Part shown: in pieces, positions 25,409-33,839 of the stretch | Layout of the letters: each line of letters starts with the position of its first letter | Position numbering within the stretch: position 1 is the first letter of the stretch | NCBI GenBank assembly: GCA_003660905.1 | Contig: QMVB01000001.1 | Span: 1-51,584 of the forward strand | Source of the DNA: Candidatus Nanohalarchaeota archaeon | Lineage (GTDB): Archaea > EX4484-52 | Reading direction: 5' to 3' | Length of the DNA stretch: 51,584 nt | Notes under the pieces: generated by a model | What the model was told of the DNA's origin: nothing | The model's database searches: none | Seen by the model: the letters and a program-made list of their open reading frames with translations, nothing else | Made by a program: the position numbers and the translations under genes

Positions 25409-26303
25409 TATGGCAGATTTAAAGGACCAGATAATTAATTTCACATACAACATCTATGGTAAATACATAGAAGAATATGTCTCTAAAAACAAGGATTTTG
25501 ACGAGTTAAAGAACAATATTAAAATATCAGGCATAAATCTGACCCTAACGGAATTTTTGTGCCTGACATTATTGGCTACGGCTCTGTGCTTCGTATTTAC
25601 GACACCGTTGGCAAGCATAGTTATTTACCTGATTACAGAAAACCTATTTTTTGCTTTGTTTTTGAGTGTATTTGTATCCTTCTTTTTTTCACTTATGATG
25701 ATGTTTGGGATTCTTTATATTCCTTATTTTATAAAAGGAGACAGAAACAAGAAAATAGACGATATCCTTCCGTTTGCACTTTCATATCTTTCTGTTATGG
25801 CAGGAGCCCATAACCCATCTGTTTCCATTTTCAAGACAATAGCTCAATTTAATGAATATGGGGAGGTATCTATCGAGGCAAAAAAAATAGTTGAGGAAGT
25901 GGAATTGATGGGCATTAATTTCAATGATGCGCTCATCCATGCAGCAGAACGCACCCCCTCAAAAACATTCAAGAATGTTTTATGGGGCATAAAATCAACA
26001 ATAGAATCCGGCGGAAACTTAAAGCAATTCCTGCGGGAGGATACTGCCGAAGCAATGAATTCCTATAAGATAAGGCTGTCCAAATACGAAGATCAGGTCA
26101 TGCTATTGACAGAGATATACCTCACTGCTGTTGTTGTTGGCTCCATATTCATAATTGTTCTGTCTGTAATATTCAGCGTTATAGGGGGGCTGAACAATGA
26201 TATGATAATAACCATGCAGTTGGTTGTGGTCATTCTGGTCCTTCCATTTTCCGCAGTTGGATTTTTGATGCTTGAAAGAGGAATGGCTCCTGCTCAAGTG
26301 TAG
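25401..26303 (+). CDS. T2SSF-domain membrane protein (TadB/FlaJ N-half-like)
   Basis: 300 aa. A short cytosolic N-terminus, two membrane helices (about 50-75 and 82-115), one cytosolic T2SSF helical domain (LPFALSYLSVMAGAHNPSVSIFKTIA...), then two further helices (about 231-255 and 262-290). This is the platform protein architecture of type IV pilus-like systems. It may start at the ATG at 25401, overlapping PAN, or at 25410 just after the PAN stop. With the 197-aa protein at 11360 it adds up to about one full-length FlaJ. Linked to PAN only by position. Confidence 0.88.
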   Translation: MLNMADLKDQIINFTYNIYGKYIEEYVSKNKDFDELKNNIKISGINLTLTEFLCLTLLATALCFVFTTPLASIVIYLITENLFFALFLSVFVSFFFSLMMMFGILYIPYFIKGDRNKKIDDILPFALSYLSVMAGAHNPSVSIFKTIAQFNEYGEVSIEAKKIVEEVELMGINFNDALIHAAERTPSKTFKNVLWGIKSTIESGGNLKQFLREDTAEAMNSYKIRLSKYEDQVMLLTEIYLTAVVVGSIFIIVLSVIFSVIGGLNNDMIITMQLVVVILVLPFSAVGFLMLERGMAPAQV

Positions 26304-26308
26304 AAATG

Positions 26309-26318
26309 TTTATATAGT
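26309..26318 (+). promoter_or_regulatory. TATA box of purA
   Basis: GTTTATATAG about 30 nt before the ATG at 26344; a GAGAGGGT sequence directly before the ATG may act as a ribosome binding site on a very short leader. Confidence 0.55.
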
Positions 26319-26343
26319 TACTTTTTTATTTAATTGAGAGGGT

Positions 26344-27603
26344 ATGGGTAATTTAGCTATTATAGGAATGCAATTTGGAGACGAAGGAAAGGGAAAGATA
26401 GTGGATTTTTTTTCTAAAAATGCAGATGTTGTAGCAAGATTTAACGGGGGAGACAATGCAGGTCACACGATTGCGGTTGGTTCTGAAAAATACAAGCTTC
26501 ATTTGACGCCATCCGGTGCAGTTTGGGGAAAAGAGTTGATTATAGCAACCGGCTGTGTAGTAAACCCAAAAATTCTGCTTGATGAAATAAGCATATTTGA
26601 AAAATCAGGAAAGCCGCTCAATCTTTTTTTGAGCGGAAGGGCAAATGTGATAATGCCATACCATATAGACCTTGATGCAGCACAGGAGGGAAAAAGGCAG
26701 GATAAAATAGGAACAACAAAGAGAGGAATAGGTCCATGTTTTTCTGACAGGGCTGAGCGCACAAGCGCAATAAAGATTTATGATTTGATTAATGAAAAAG
26801 CGCTGCTTAGAAAAATAAAGGCTAATTTAAATCAAAAAAAAGATTCAATCAACTGCACTGACATTGAAAAATATGCTGAATCTATTTTTGCAGAATACAT
26901 AAAATATGGAGCTTCCCTGAAAAAATACATCTGCGATACTGCTTCATACTTAAACAGGCAGATTGGTCAAAACAAAAAAATTCTTTTTGAAGGAGCGCAG
27001 GGGACTTTTTTGGATGTTGATTTTGGAACATGCCCTTTTGTTACTTCTTCCAATACCCTAAGCGGAGCATTGTGTTGTGGATGCGGTTTTTTCCCAAAAA
27101 AAATCAAGATATATGGTGTTGTAAAAGCATATATGACAAGGGTTGGAGAGGGCATTTTTCCAACAGAATTGTTTGATGAGGCAAAAAATCACTTGCTGAA
27201 TGTCGGTGCAGAATATGGAACAACTACAGGAAGACCAAGAAGATGCGGATGGCTGGATTTGCCCCTGCTTAGGAGAGCAATTTTGCTGAATTCAGCAGAT
27301 TCTCTCATATTAACAAAACTGGATGTTTTGGCGGGTCTGGAAAAAATAAAAATATGCACTCATTATAAAATCAGGGATGAAATTGTCGATATATTCCCGG
27401 ATAACCTGAAGGACTTAAAAGATGCACATCTAATATACAGGGAATTTGACGGTTTTGAGAAAGTTGATTTTAAAAAAATGAAAAATAGAAATGAATTGCC
27501 GCTTAAAGTGAAGCAATACATTGATTTTATTGAAAAAGAGGCAGGCATTTCAATAGAGCTGATATCTGTTGGGCCTAAAAGGGAAGAGACAATAATATGT
27601 TGA
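26344..27603 (+). CDS. purA: Adenylosuccinate synthetase
   Basis: 419 aa. Forms adenylosuccinate from IMP, aspartate and GTP. The P-loop GMQFGDEGKGKIVD (about 8-21) and the NGGDNAGHTI segment with the catalytic His are intact, as are the IMP-binding GTTKRGIGPCFSDR and the C-terminal GRPRRCGWLDL. It overlaps the following flavoprotein gene by 7 nt, so the two are translationally coupled. Confidence 0.97.
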   Translation: MGNLAIIGMQFGDEGKGKIVDFFSKNADVVARFNGGDNAGHTIAVGSEKYKLHLTPSGAVWGKELIIATGCVVNPKILLDEISIFEKSGKPLNLFLSGRANVIMPYHIDLDAAQEGKRQDKIGTTKRGIGPCFSDRAERTSAIKIYDLINEKALLRKIKANLNQKKDSINCTDIEKYAESIFAEYIKYGASLKKYICDTASYLNRQIGQNKKILFEGAQGTFLDVDFGTCPFVTSSNTLSGALCCGCGFFPKKIKIYGVVKAYMTRVGEGIFPTELFDEAKNHLLNVGAEYGTTTGRPRRCGWLDLPLLRRAILLNSADSLILTKLDVLAGLEKIKICTHYKIRDEIVDIFPDNLKDLKDAHLIYREFDGFEKVDFKKMKNRNELPLKVKQYIDFIEKEAGISIELISVGPKREETIIC

Positions 27604-28979
27604 TTGAAAAAAAATATGATTGCATCATTGTCGGAGCAGGACCGGCAGGCATGTTCTGCGCCCTGGAATTGGCGAACAAGACTAAAATGAAAATTCTTGT
27701 TGTCGATAAGGGAAAAGATGTTATCCACAGAAAAAATAATGGAATGGATATTTTAGAAGGTGTTGGCGGCGCAGGGTGCAAAAGTGACGGAAAGCTTAAT
27801 CTTTCACCTTTCATCGGGGGAAATTTACTGGATTTTTGCGATAGTGAAGAACAGGCACAAAAGATGATAAATAATGTAGATGAAGTTTTTATGAGTTACG
27901 GGGCGCCTAAAAATACTTCATTGAATCCGAAAGACATATCTGATCTCCAGAAAAGAGCCATTCAATGCGGCATAAAATATATTCCGATAATTCAGAAGCA
28001 TATCGGCTCAGACAAGCTGCCGGATATTGTAATTAAATTCAAGAAAGCATTGGTTGACAAGGGGGTTGATTTTCTTCTTGAAAAAACAGTCAAAGATATA
28101 ATTGTCGAGGAGAAAAACAACAAAAAAATTGTAGATGGTGTGATTATAGGAAATGAAGGCGATGATGCCCTTATATTTTCAGATTTTGTTGTTTTGGCGC
28201 CAGGCAGGAGCGGGCAAAGAACAATGACAGAGATAGCCCAGAAGCATTCGATAGAAAAGCAGTTTTCCTATATAGATATCGGTGTGCGTGTTGAGACAAA
28301 CAAGAACATAATGGAAGATATAACTTCAATCAATTACGATCCAAAACTACATATCCTAACAAAGACATACGGGGATTTTGCAAGAACTTTTTGCACCAAT
28401 CCTTCTGGATTTGTCGTAAAGGAAACATACGATGGATATATTGGGGTTAACGGGCATTCCAAAAAGCATGACAAATCCCAGAATACTAATTTTGCCTTGC
28501 TTATAAATGTGCTTCTGACAGAGCCGCTGGAAAATGCCAACAATTACGGTGAAAACATCGCAAAGCTTGCAACAACTACAGGCGGAGGAAAAATTACACT
28601 GCAAAGGTTAGGGGATTTGCTCAATGGGCGCAGGACAAGAAGAGAGTACATCCAGAATAATATGGTAATTCCTACATTAAAGGAATACACAGCAGGAGAC
28701 ATTTCGATGATACTTCCGGGTAGAATCATGACAGATATTGTAGATGCCCTTAAGCAGCTTAACGAACTGATACCGGGAATTTATGCAGACAGCACTTTGC
28801 TTTACGCCCCGGAAATCAAGTATTATTCTGTTAAAATCAATGTTGACAGGAAAACGCTTCAGACAAACATTGACAATCTTTTTGTAGCAGGAGACGGAGC
28901 AGGTCTAAGCCGGGACATCATCAATGCATCTGTGACAGGGATACTTGCGGCTGATGGAGTGATATCTAAAAACAAATGA
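27597..28979 (+). CDS. FAD-dependent dehydrogenase of the COG2509 type
   Basis: 460 aa. Dinucleotide-binding motif IIVGAGPAGMFCALEL near the N-terminus, an internal GGAGCKSDGKLNL loop, a central LAPGRSG and a C-terminal FAD-contact motif NLFVAGDGAGLSRDIINAS. This matches the widespread but uncharacterised COG2509 flavoproteins. The substrate is not known. Coupling to purA by a 7-nt overlap suggests coordinate expression, though not necessarily a shared pathway. Confidence 0.88.
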   Translation: MLIEKKYDCIIVGAGPAGMFCALELANKTKMKILVVDKGKDVIHRKNNGMDILEGVGGAGCKSDGKLNLSPFIGGNLLDFCDSEEQAQKMINNVDEVFMSYGAPKNTSLNPKDISDLQKRAIQCGIKYIPIIQKHIGSDKLPDIVIKFKKALVDKGVDFLLEKTVKDIIVEEKNNKKIVDGVIIGNEGDDALIFSDFVVLAPGRSGQRTMTEIAQKHSIEKQFSYIDIGVRVETNKNIMEDITSINYDPKLHILTKTYGDFARTFCTNPSGFVVKETYDGYIGVNGHSKKHDKSQNTNFALLINVLLTEPLENANNYGENIAKLATTTGGGKITLQRLGDLLNGRRTRREYIQNNMVIPTLKEYTAGDISMILPGRIMTDIVDALKQLNELIPGIYADSTLLYAPEIKYYSVKINVDRKTLQTNIDNLFVAGDGAGLSRDIINASVTGILAADGVISKNK

Positions 28980-29055
28980 ATAGAAATGCATTTAAATTAA
29001 GAAAAACGAAAGATTTTTATAATATTATGTAATATTATGTTATATGGTGTAATAA

Positions 29056-29226
29056 ATGGTAAAAATACTCTTAGACTTATCAAAAGATGAAGATAAAATT
29101 GTCGAAGTGTATAAGTTAGTTCATGAATTAAAAACAAAACAAGAAGCCATTAAACAAATGATTAGATATTTCAGAGTCGATATTAAACCAAAAAATCTGA
29201 AAGGTAAAGATTATTTTTCAGTTTAG
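29056..29226 (+). CDS. Small DUF2683-like protein
   Basis: 56 aa: MVKILLDLSKDEDKIVEVYK then a basic helix and a KPKNLKGKDY ending. It resembles the small archaeal DUF2683 family, which looks like a strand-helix-helix DNA-binding (antitoxin-like) protein. A direct repeat of TAATATTATG (29021-29040) lies upstream. It ends 10 nt before the next ATG, with a full AGGAGG overlapping the stop codon, so the pair was designed to be cotranslated. Confidence 0.65.
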   Translation: MVKILLDLSKDEDKIVEVYKLVHELKTKQEAIKQMIRYFRVDIKPKNLKGKDYFSV

Positions 29227-29273
29227 GAGGATTAAAATGGAAATCACAACAATATTCTGATTCTTCTAATGCA

Positions 29274-29942
29274 TTGAAAATATCTAAAACCTATGAAAAA
29301 ATACGTGAAATTTGGTTTTCTCATAAATATGGATTTACTAATTCTAAAAAACATGCGAGAGAACTTTATAAAATATCAGATACGCCTCTATTTCAGCAAT
29401 TCGAAAAATGCGTTGCTATACCAATATATGCTACTTTAGTGAGGGATGGATTGCGAATATCTTATCTAAATGATGAAGGTCGAAGAAAAGAAATTGAAGA
29501 AATCAGAAATGAAGCACGAAAGAGGTATGGAAGGCGTGCAATCAAAATATTAAACATAAGTTCTACCAGCGAACTTCAACGAATTGTTGAGTATCTAATT
29601 GACTTAAAAATAAAAAAGAACTACAATATGTTTGATTTAACAAAAGAGTTCGAGAAAATATTGGATAACTGGGAAAAAATTACTTTGTTTGTAAAATCAG
29701 AACAAGAACACAATATTGATTATATCTTAAAAGAGATTAATTGGCACATTGAACAAAAACAGGAGTTGTTCTTCATATTTGCGTATAGTTCGGCGATTCA
29801 GAACACAATTGAAGCAATAGCAAATCTTATTAATGAGAGCATATTTAAGAACAACAACTATTTATTTGAATCAAAAATAGAAGTAGATAAAGCTAAAAAG
29901 GAAAAATACAAATGCATTTTTGAAAGGATAATTGCCTGTTAA
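29274..29942 (+). CDS. Uncharacterised 222-aa protein, start probably frameshifted
   Basis: I do not recognise the family. It is charged and mostly helical, without signal peptide or membrane helix. The annotated frame begins at a TTG (29274) lacking any Shine-Dalgarno. A perfect AGGAGG (29225-29230) instead points to the ATG at 29237, which stops after 7 codons in its frame; the correct frame stays open across that region. A one-base change just after the ATG would yield KSQQYSDSSNALKISK as N-terminus. So either a recent frameshift has disabled it or the sequence has an error. Its position after a DUF2683-like gene suggests a toxin-antitoxin-like pair, by inference only. Confidence 0.6.
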   Translation: MKISKTYEKIREIWFSHKYGFTNSKKHARELYKISDTPLFQQFEKCVAIPIYATLVRDGLRISYLNDEGRRKEIEEIRNEARKRYGRRAIKILNISSTSELQRIVEYLIDLKIKKNYNMFDLTKEFEKILDNWEKITLFVKSEQEHNIDYILKEINWHIEQKQELFFIFAYSSAIQNTIEAIANLINESIFKNNNYLFESKIEVDKAKKEKYKCIFERIIAC

Positions 29943-30020
29943 TCTCTCAGATATTGAATCTGCTCTAATAAGATGTTAGTTTTGTGTTAGTATTTTTATA
30001 CTTAACATACCTATTATACA

Positions 30021-31031
30021 ATGAAAAAAGCAATTTTGTGGGAGAAAAAAAACAGTTTTATACAATGCCATCTGTGCCGCCACAGTTGCATGATTCCAGA
30101 GGGCAAAACAGGCATTTGCGGCGTTAGGATAAATAAAGAAGGAGCATTGTACAGCAAGGTTTGGGGAAAGACGACAGGCATTGGAATTGACCCTATAGAA
30201 AAAAAGCCGCTGTTTCATTTTTATCCCGGCTCGTCTGTATTATCCTTTGGAACCGTCGGATGCAACTTCAGATGCATGTTCTGCCAGAATTACACAACTT
30301 CGCAGGCGCCGAGAGAAGGCAGATATATTGAACAGGAGGACATAACGCCAGAGGAAATCATAGAACTTGCAAAAAAGCACGACTGTCAATCAATAGCTTA
30401 CACATACAACGAGCCGACAATATTTTTGGAGTATGCTCTTGACTGCATGAAGCTTGCTAAAAAGAACAATATAAAAAATATATTTGTAAGCAATGGTTAT
30501 TTTTCAAAACAAACGCTTGGATTGATTGAACCGTATCTGGATGCAGTCAACATTGACTTAAAATCATTCAACCCGGAGTTTTATTCAAAAATTGTCGGGG
30601 CAAAGCTGGAAGGAGTTCTGGACTCTCTAAAGCTGGTTGCAAAAACAAAAATATGGCTGGAAGTTACAACGCTTGTCATCCCGGGAAAGAATGACTCTCC
30701 GGAAGAGATGAAAAGCATTGCATCTTTTGTCAAAGAAGAATTAGGAGAAGATGTCCCATTTCACATATCTGCTTTTTTCCCGTGCTATAAGATGGCTGAT
30801 GTTCCCTCAACTTCGGCAGAAACATTGGTAAAAGCGAAAAAAATTGCTATTGATGAAGGTCTTAAATATGTTTATGTCGGCAATATTGATATAGAAAGAG
30901 CAGAAGATACCATTTGCCCAAGATGCAAAAAAACAGTGATAAAAAGAAGCAGGTATCTTATTGAAGAAAATAATGTTATTGGCTCAAAATGCAGGTTTTG
31001 CGGGGAGAAAATTAACGGTGTTTTTGAATGA
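30021..31031 (+). CDS. amrS: AmrS/PflA-like radical SAM protein
   Basis: 336 aa. The radical SAM cluster motif CNFRCMFC (CX3CX2C) is at about residues 80-87, preceded by the CHLCRHSCMI zinc-like motif and the GKTTGIGIDPIEKKPLFHF segment typical of COG1180, the enzyme of the AmmeMemoRadiSam group. C-terminal CPRCKK and CRFCGEK form an extra zinc ribbon. Other members of the AmmeMemoRadiSam set are not in this window. The exact reaction is unknown. The gene ends inside a dispersed palindromic repeat. Confidence 0.9.
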   Translation: MKKAILWEKKNSFIQCHLCRHSCMIPEGKTGICGVRINKEGALYSKVWGKTTGIGIDPIEKKPLFHFYPGSSVLSFGTVGCNFRCMFCQNYTTSQAPREGRYIEQEDITPEEIIELAKKHDCQSIAYTYNEPTIFLEYALDCMKLAKKNNIKNIFVSNGYFSKQTLGLIEPYLDAVNIDLKSFNPEFYSKIVGAKLEGVLDSLKLVAKTKIWLEVTTLVIPGKNDSPEEMKSIASFVKEELGEDVPFHISAFFPCYKMADVPSTSAETLVKAKKIAIDEGLKYVYVGNIDIERAEDTICPRCKKTVIKRSRYLIEENNVIGSKCRFCGEKINGVFE

Positions 31032-31062
31032 AACTCCCGCCGGAGCAGAGCTCCGAGGTATT
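31027..31062 (-). repeat. Dispersed palindromic repeat, copy B (reverse)
   Basis: Contains the perfect stem CGGAGC-AGA-GCTCCG (31041-31055) and, read on the minus strand, ends in GCGGGAGTTTCATT, like copies at 5358 and 40897. It overlaps the stop codon of the radical SAM gene and may serve as its 3' hairpin. Confidence 0.55.
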
Positions 31063-31081
31063 GAACCTATTAATGAATAAA

Positions 31082-31145
31082 CTGAAAATTTTGCAAAAAA
31101 GTTTATTTTTGGCATAAAGAATTTTGCTCTAAAATAACCAAAATA
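31082..31145 (+). repeat. Degraded copy of the 93-bp repeat
   Basis: Aligns with 67-131 with small gaps (shared blocks include GTTTA, GGCA-AAAGAA and TTTGCTC-AAAA). Roughly 70% identity by eye, so an old copy. Together with the palindromic repeat just upstream this fills most of the 226-bp gap before the eS1 gene, in which I see no gene. Confidence 0.45.
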
Positions 31146-31257
31146 TCGATTTGCAAAATTATTTTCCTGTTCAGATTTAAAAAATCATATAATATTCATA
31201 TACTCCAATTACAAACAAACATATATAAATTTAGTGTAAATTCAAAATTGAACAAAA

Positions 31258-31842
31258 TTAAGCAATAACTTCAATCTTCCTTACAATCATTTCCCGGCAT
31301 GGATATATTGTCTTTACTCGCCTTACTATCTCTGCCTGAAGTTTTCCTGCATTTACAGACGGAAGGAAGTTCTCTATTGTTTTGCTTGAAGAGCATTCCT
31401 TTTGGATTTCTTTTTTTACTTTTGCCCTCAAAGAGTGCATTACAGCAGTAGAAACGCGGTTTGTTGTAATTAGAACTGTTTTTATCCTTATTTTTTCATT
31501 GTCGAATTTCAGTATTTCAATGTTGTCGATTCTCGAACTGCCTCTCCTTACAGCCATCATAATCTGGTTTTTGTTAATTTCCTGTCCCATGTATTTTGTC
31601 ATGCAGATATTTCCTTCGCTGATTTCATTTAGCTTGAATTTCAGCGTAACATTGTGGTCCCTGACATTTTTTGTCAAAGTGCCAAGAGAAGTGTGCGTTA
31701 TTCTGCCAAGAGGAGATTTGTTTTTCATAAATACAGTATGACCTATTATTTCATTGCCTAAAAAAACAGGAGGCTTTATCGGAATCCATTTTTTTTTCAG
31801 CCATTTATCCTTGTATTTTATTTCTGCTTTTTTTATTACCAT
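31258..31842 (-). CDS. rps3ae: Ribosomal protein eS1 (S3Ae)
   Basis: 194-aa small-subunit protein. WIPIKPPVFLGNEIIGHTV near the N-terminus and the basic C-terminal region VRRVKTIYPCREMIVRKIEV are typical. Length is normal for archaea. It is transcribed away from the uS13 operon, with which it shares a 70-bp divergent promoter region. Confidence 0.95.
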   Translation of the reverse strand: MVIKKAEIKYKDKWLKKKWIPIKPPVFLGNEIIGHTVFMKNKSPLGRITHTSLGTLTKNVRDHNVTLKFKLNEISEGNICMTKYMGQEINKNQIMMAVRRGSSRIDNIEILKFDNEKIRIKTVLITTNRVSTAVMHSLRAKVKKEIQKECSSSKTIENFLPSVNAGKLQAEIVRRVKTIYPCREMIVRKIEVIA

Positions 31843-31898
31843 TATTTGCCGGTTTATTCAATTACCTCTTTGTTGCGTAGTTAAGAATAATTAACTAC

Positions 31899-31909
31899 TT
31901 TTTTAAATC
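31899..31909 (+). promoter_or_regulatory. TATA box of the uS13 operon
   Basis: TTTTTTAAATC. Transcription would be expected near 31929, downstream of the GTG at 31913. This makes that GTG doubtful as start of uS13; an AAAGGTTGAT sequence at 31936-31945 could then serve a non-ATG start (CTG 31949). Confidence 0.5.
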
Positions 31910-31912
31910 TTT

Positions 31913-32512
31913 GTGTTATCCAGTATAATAAGCTTAAAGGTTGATATACTGGCAAAGAAAAAGGTAAAATCAAAAGAGACAAAAAAGACAGGATTGAAGA
32001 GGACAAAAAAGGCAGAGCAGACTGTATCCCATTACCAAATAGGCGGTACTGGAAGCAGTGGCTCCAAAACATCATCTTTTGAGTCTATAGTTCGTATTTT
32101 GAAAACAACGCTTGATGGTTCAAAGCCGGTTAAAATGGCTTTGCTCAGGATAAAAGGAATCGGATACAACTTATCTGTTTCAATATGCAGAACTACATCC
32201 ATAGATGAAAATAAATTGCTCAGGGAACTGACAGAAAAAGAAATTGAAAAAATTGAGGATGTTGTCTGCAATGCAGATAAAAGTCTTCCCGGATGGATGC
32301 TTAATCGGAGAAATGATTATTTCACAGGAAACACATCGCACATTTTCGGTCCTGAACTGACAATGCAATTGAGGGATGATGTTTTAAGATTGAGAAAAAT
32401 CCGGGCATATCGTGGAATAAGACATGAGTTAGGTCTTCCGACAAGAGGACAGAAAACAAAGAATTCCTTTAGAAAGCATGGAGTCGTTGGTGTTGCCAAG
32501 AAAAAAAAGTAA
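31913..32512 (+). CDS. rps13: Ribosomal protein uS13
   Basis: Up to 199 aa. The uS13 core begins around SSFESIVRILKTTLDG and contains the helix-two-turn-helix LLRIKGIGYNLS and the RNA-binding C-terminus YRGIRHELGLPTRGQKTK. It carries an N-terminal Lys-rich extension of about 45 residues, longer than usual. The start is unresolved: no in-frame ATG precedes the core; the GTG at 31913 lies too close to the TATA box, and a CTG at 31949 following an AAAGGTTGAT sequence would give LAKKKVKSK. First gene of the operon uS13-uS4-uS11-eS28-eL24. Confidence 0.92.
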   Translation: MLSSIISLKVDILAKKKVKSKETKKTGLKRTKKAEQTVSHYQIGGTGSSGSKTSSFESIVRILKTTLDGSKPVKMALLRIKGIGYNLSVSICRTTSIDENKLLRELTEKEIEKIEDVVCNADKSLPGWMLNRRNDYFTGNTSHIFGPELTMQLRDDVLRLRKIRAYRGIRHELGLPTRGQKTKNSFRKHGVVGVAKKKK

Positions 32513-32525
32513 ATAAGTGAGTTAA

Positions 32526-33233
32526 ATGGGAGATCCAAGAAAATTAAAAAATCATTTTTCATCGGTGAGAAGACCTTACGATGTTTCAATGCTTGAGGAA
32601 GAGCGGAACCTGAAGGAAAAATACGGGATAAGAAGAAAAAAGGAAATCCGGAAAATAGAATACCTATGGAAAAGCCTGAGGCAAAGAGCAAGAAAACTTA
32701 TTGCTGAAAAAGACAAAGGAAAAATGGACCTTTTGTTTAAAAAAGTTGACAGCTATGGATTGTGTCAGGGCGAACCTACCTTTGAAAACGTACTTGCTTT
32801 AAAGCTGACGGATGTGCTGGACAGGAGGCTCCAGAATGTAATGTGCAAACTGAATCTTGCCAATACACCTATGCAGGCAAGGCAATATATTGTGCACAGG
32901 CATGTAAAGATTAATGGAATAGTTATATTTTCTCCAAATCACATTGTAAAAAAAGAAGAGGAAAACAACATTGTTGTGAACCCCAAAATATCCAGGCAGG
33001 ACTCTGCTGCCAAACGTGAAAAAAAAGAGGATAAGTCAGAAGCAGAACCAATAAAAAAAGAAGAAGAAATTCAGGAATCTGCAAAAGAAGAAAAATTAGA
33101 TGAGAAAAAAGAAGATGCAACTGATGAAAAAAAAGAGGATAAGTCAGAAGCAGAACCAATAAAAAAAGAAGAAGAAATTCAGGAATCTGCAAAAGAAGAA
33201 AAATTAGATGAGAAAAAGGAGGAGGCAAAATAA
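32526..33233 (+). CDS. rps4: Ribosomal protein uS4 with repeated charged tail
   Basis: 235 aa. The first 160 residues are a normal archaeal uS4: GDPRKLKNHFSSVRRPYD at the start and an S4 RNA-binding domain (LDRRLQNVMCKLNLANTPMQARQYIVHRHVKING). The last 75 residues are an added Lys/Glu-rich tail with two nearly perfect copies of a 36-residue unit (KKEDKSEAEPIKKEEEIQ and following). Such acidic tails occur on some archaeal ribosomal proteins, but this exact internal duplication is young. Tail is probably disordered. Confidence 0.95.
   Translation: MGDPRKLKNHFSSVRRPYDVSMLEEERNLKEKYGIRRKKEIRKIEYLWKSLRQRARKLIAEKDKGKMDLLFKKVDSYGLCQGEPTFENVLALKLTDVLDRRLQNVMCKLNLANTPMQARQYIVHRHVKINGIVIFSPNHIVKKEEENNIVVNPKISRQDSAAKREKKEDKSEAEPIKKEEEIQESAKEEKLDEKKEDATDEKKEDKSEAEPIKKEEEIQESAKEEKLDEKKEEAK
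33020..33220 (+). repeat. 108-bp tandem duplication in the uS4 gene
   Basis: Two units with period 108 bp (for example GAGGATAAGTCAGAAGC at 33027 and again at 33135). About 90 bp of each unit is identical at the nucleotide level, so the duplication is recent. It is a multiple of three and keeps the frame. Confidence 0.9.
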
Positions 33234-33234
33234 A

Positions 33235-33630
33235 ATGGCATCTACTGATGAAAAAACAGGCATTGTTCATTTATTTAGCAGTGGAAATAATACTATCATT
33301 ACGATAACAGACATTACAGGAGCAGAAACAATTTGCAGGCATAGTGCAGGAATGGTTACTGACAAGAGCAGATTAAAAGGGACTCCTTATCCTGCTATGA
33401 AAGCCGCAAAGATTATGGCTAAAAAAGCAATTGAAAAAGGAGTTAAAAATATGTATCTTAAGGTAAGGGCCCAGGGAGGAATTAAGTCAAAAATTCCCGG
33501 GAAGGGAGCTCAGCCGGCAATAAGAGCATTAATACAATCAGGATTGAGAATTATAAAGATAGAAGATGTAACGCCTATAGATTACGACAGTATGAGAAAG
33601 AAAGGCGGACGAAAAGGGAGGAGAGTATAA
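33235..33630 (+). CDS. rps11: Ribosomal protein uS11
   Basis: 131 aa from the ATG at 33235, 1 nt after the uS4 stop, with AAAGGAGGAGG as ribosome binding site inside the uS4 3' end. Core features: GIVHLFSSGNNTIITITDITGAE, GMVTDKSRLKGTPYPA, and the RNA-binding tail PIDYDSMRKKGGRKGRR. An earlier in-frame ATG (33208) would overlap uS4 and lacks support. Confidence 0.96.
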   Translation: MASTDEKTGIVHLFSSGNNTIITITDITGAETICRHSAGMVTDKSRLKGTPYPAMKAAKIMAKKAIEKGVKNMYLKVRAQGGIKSKIPGKGAQPAIRALIQSGLRIIKIEDVTPIDYDSMRKKGGRKGRRV

Positions 33631-33632
33631 TT

Positions 33633-33827
33633 ATGGCAGATACTGTTCTTTCGGAAGTATTGGAGATATTGGAGCATTCAGAGACAAAAGGAGTCACAAA
33701 AGTAAAATGCATAATACTTGATGGCGAAAACAAAAACAAGGTGCTTGTCAGAAATGTGATAGGTCCTATAAGGAAAAAGGATATTTTAATACTTCCAAGA
33801 ATAGATATTGAATCCGGAAGGAGATAA
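33633..33827 (+). CDS. rps28e: Ribosomal protein eS28
   Basis: 64 aa OB-fold protein of the small subunit, with the invariant C-terminal segment VRNVIGPIRKKDIL...IESGRR. It begins 2 nt after uS11. In most archaea this gene sits with L7Ae and L24e rather than directly after uS11. Confidence 0.95.
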   Translation: MADTVLSEVLEILEHSETKGVTKVKCIILDGENKNKVLVRNVIGPIRKKDILILPRIDIESGRR

Positions 33828-33839
33828 GGTGAATGAATC

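Noticed and set aside
33020..33220. Two-unit direct repeat considered as a CRISPR fragment
   Set aside because: Units are adjacent, in frame and coding in uS4; there are no spacers.
32923..33270. Leu/Phe-rich minus-strand frame opposite the uS4 tail
   Set aside because: It is the antisense of the Lys/Glu repeat (AAR/GAR codons read as Leu/Phe); the apparent membrane protein is an artefact.
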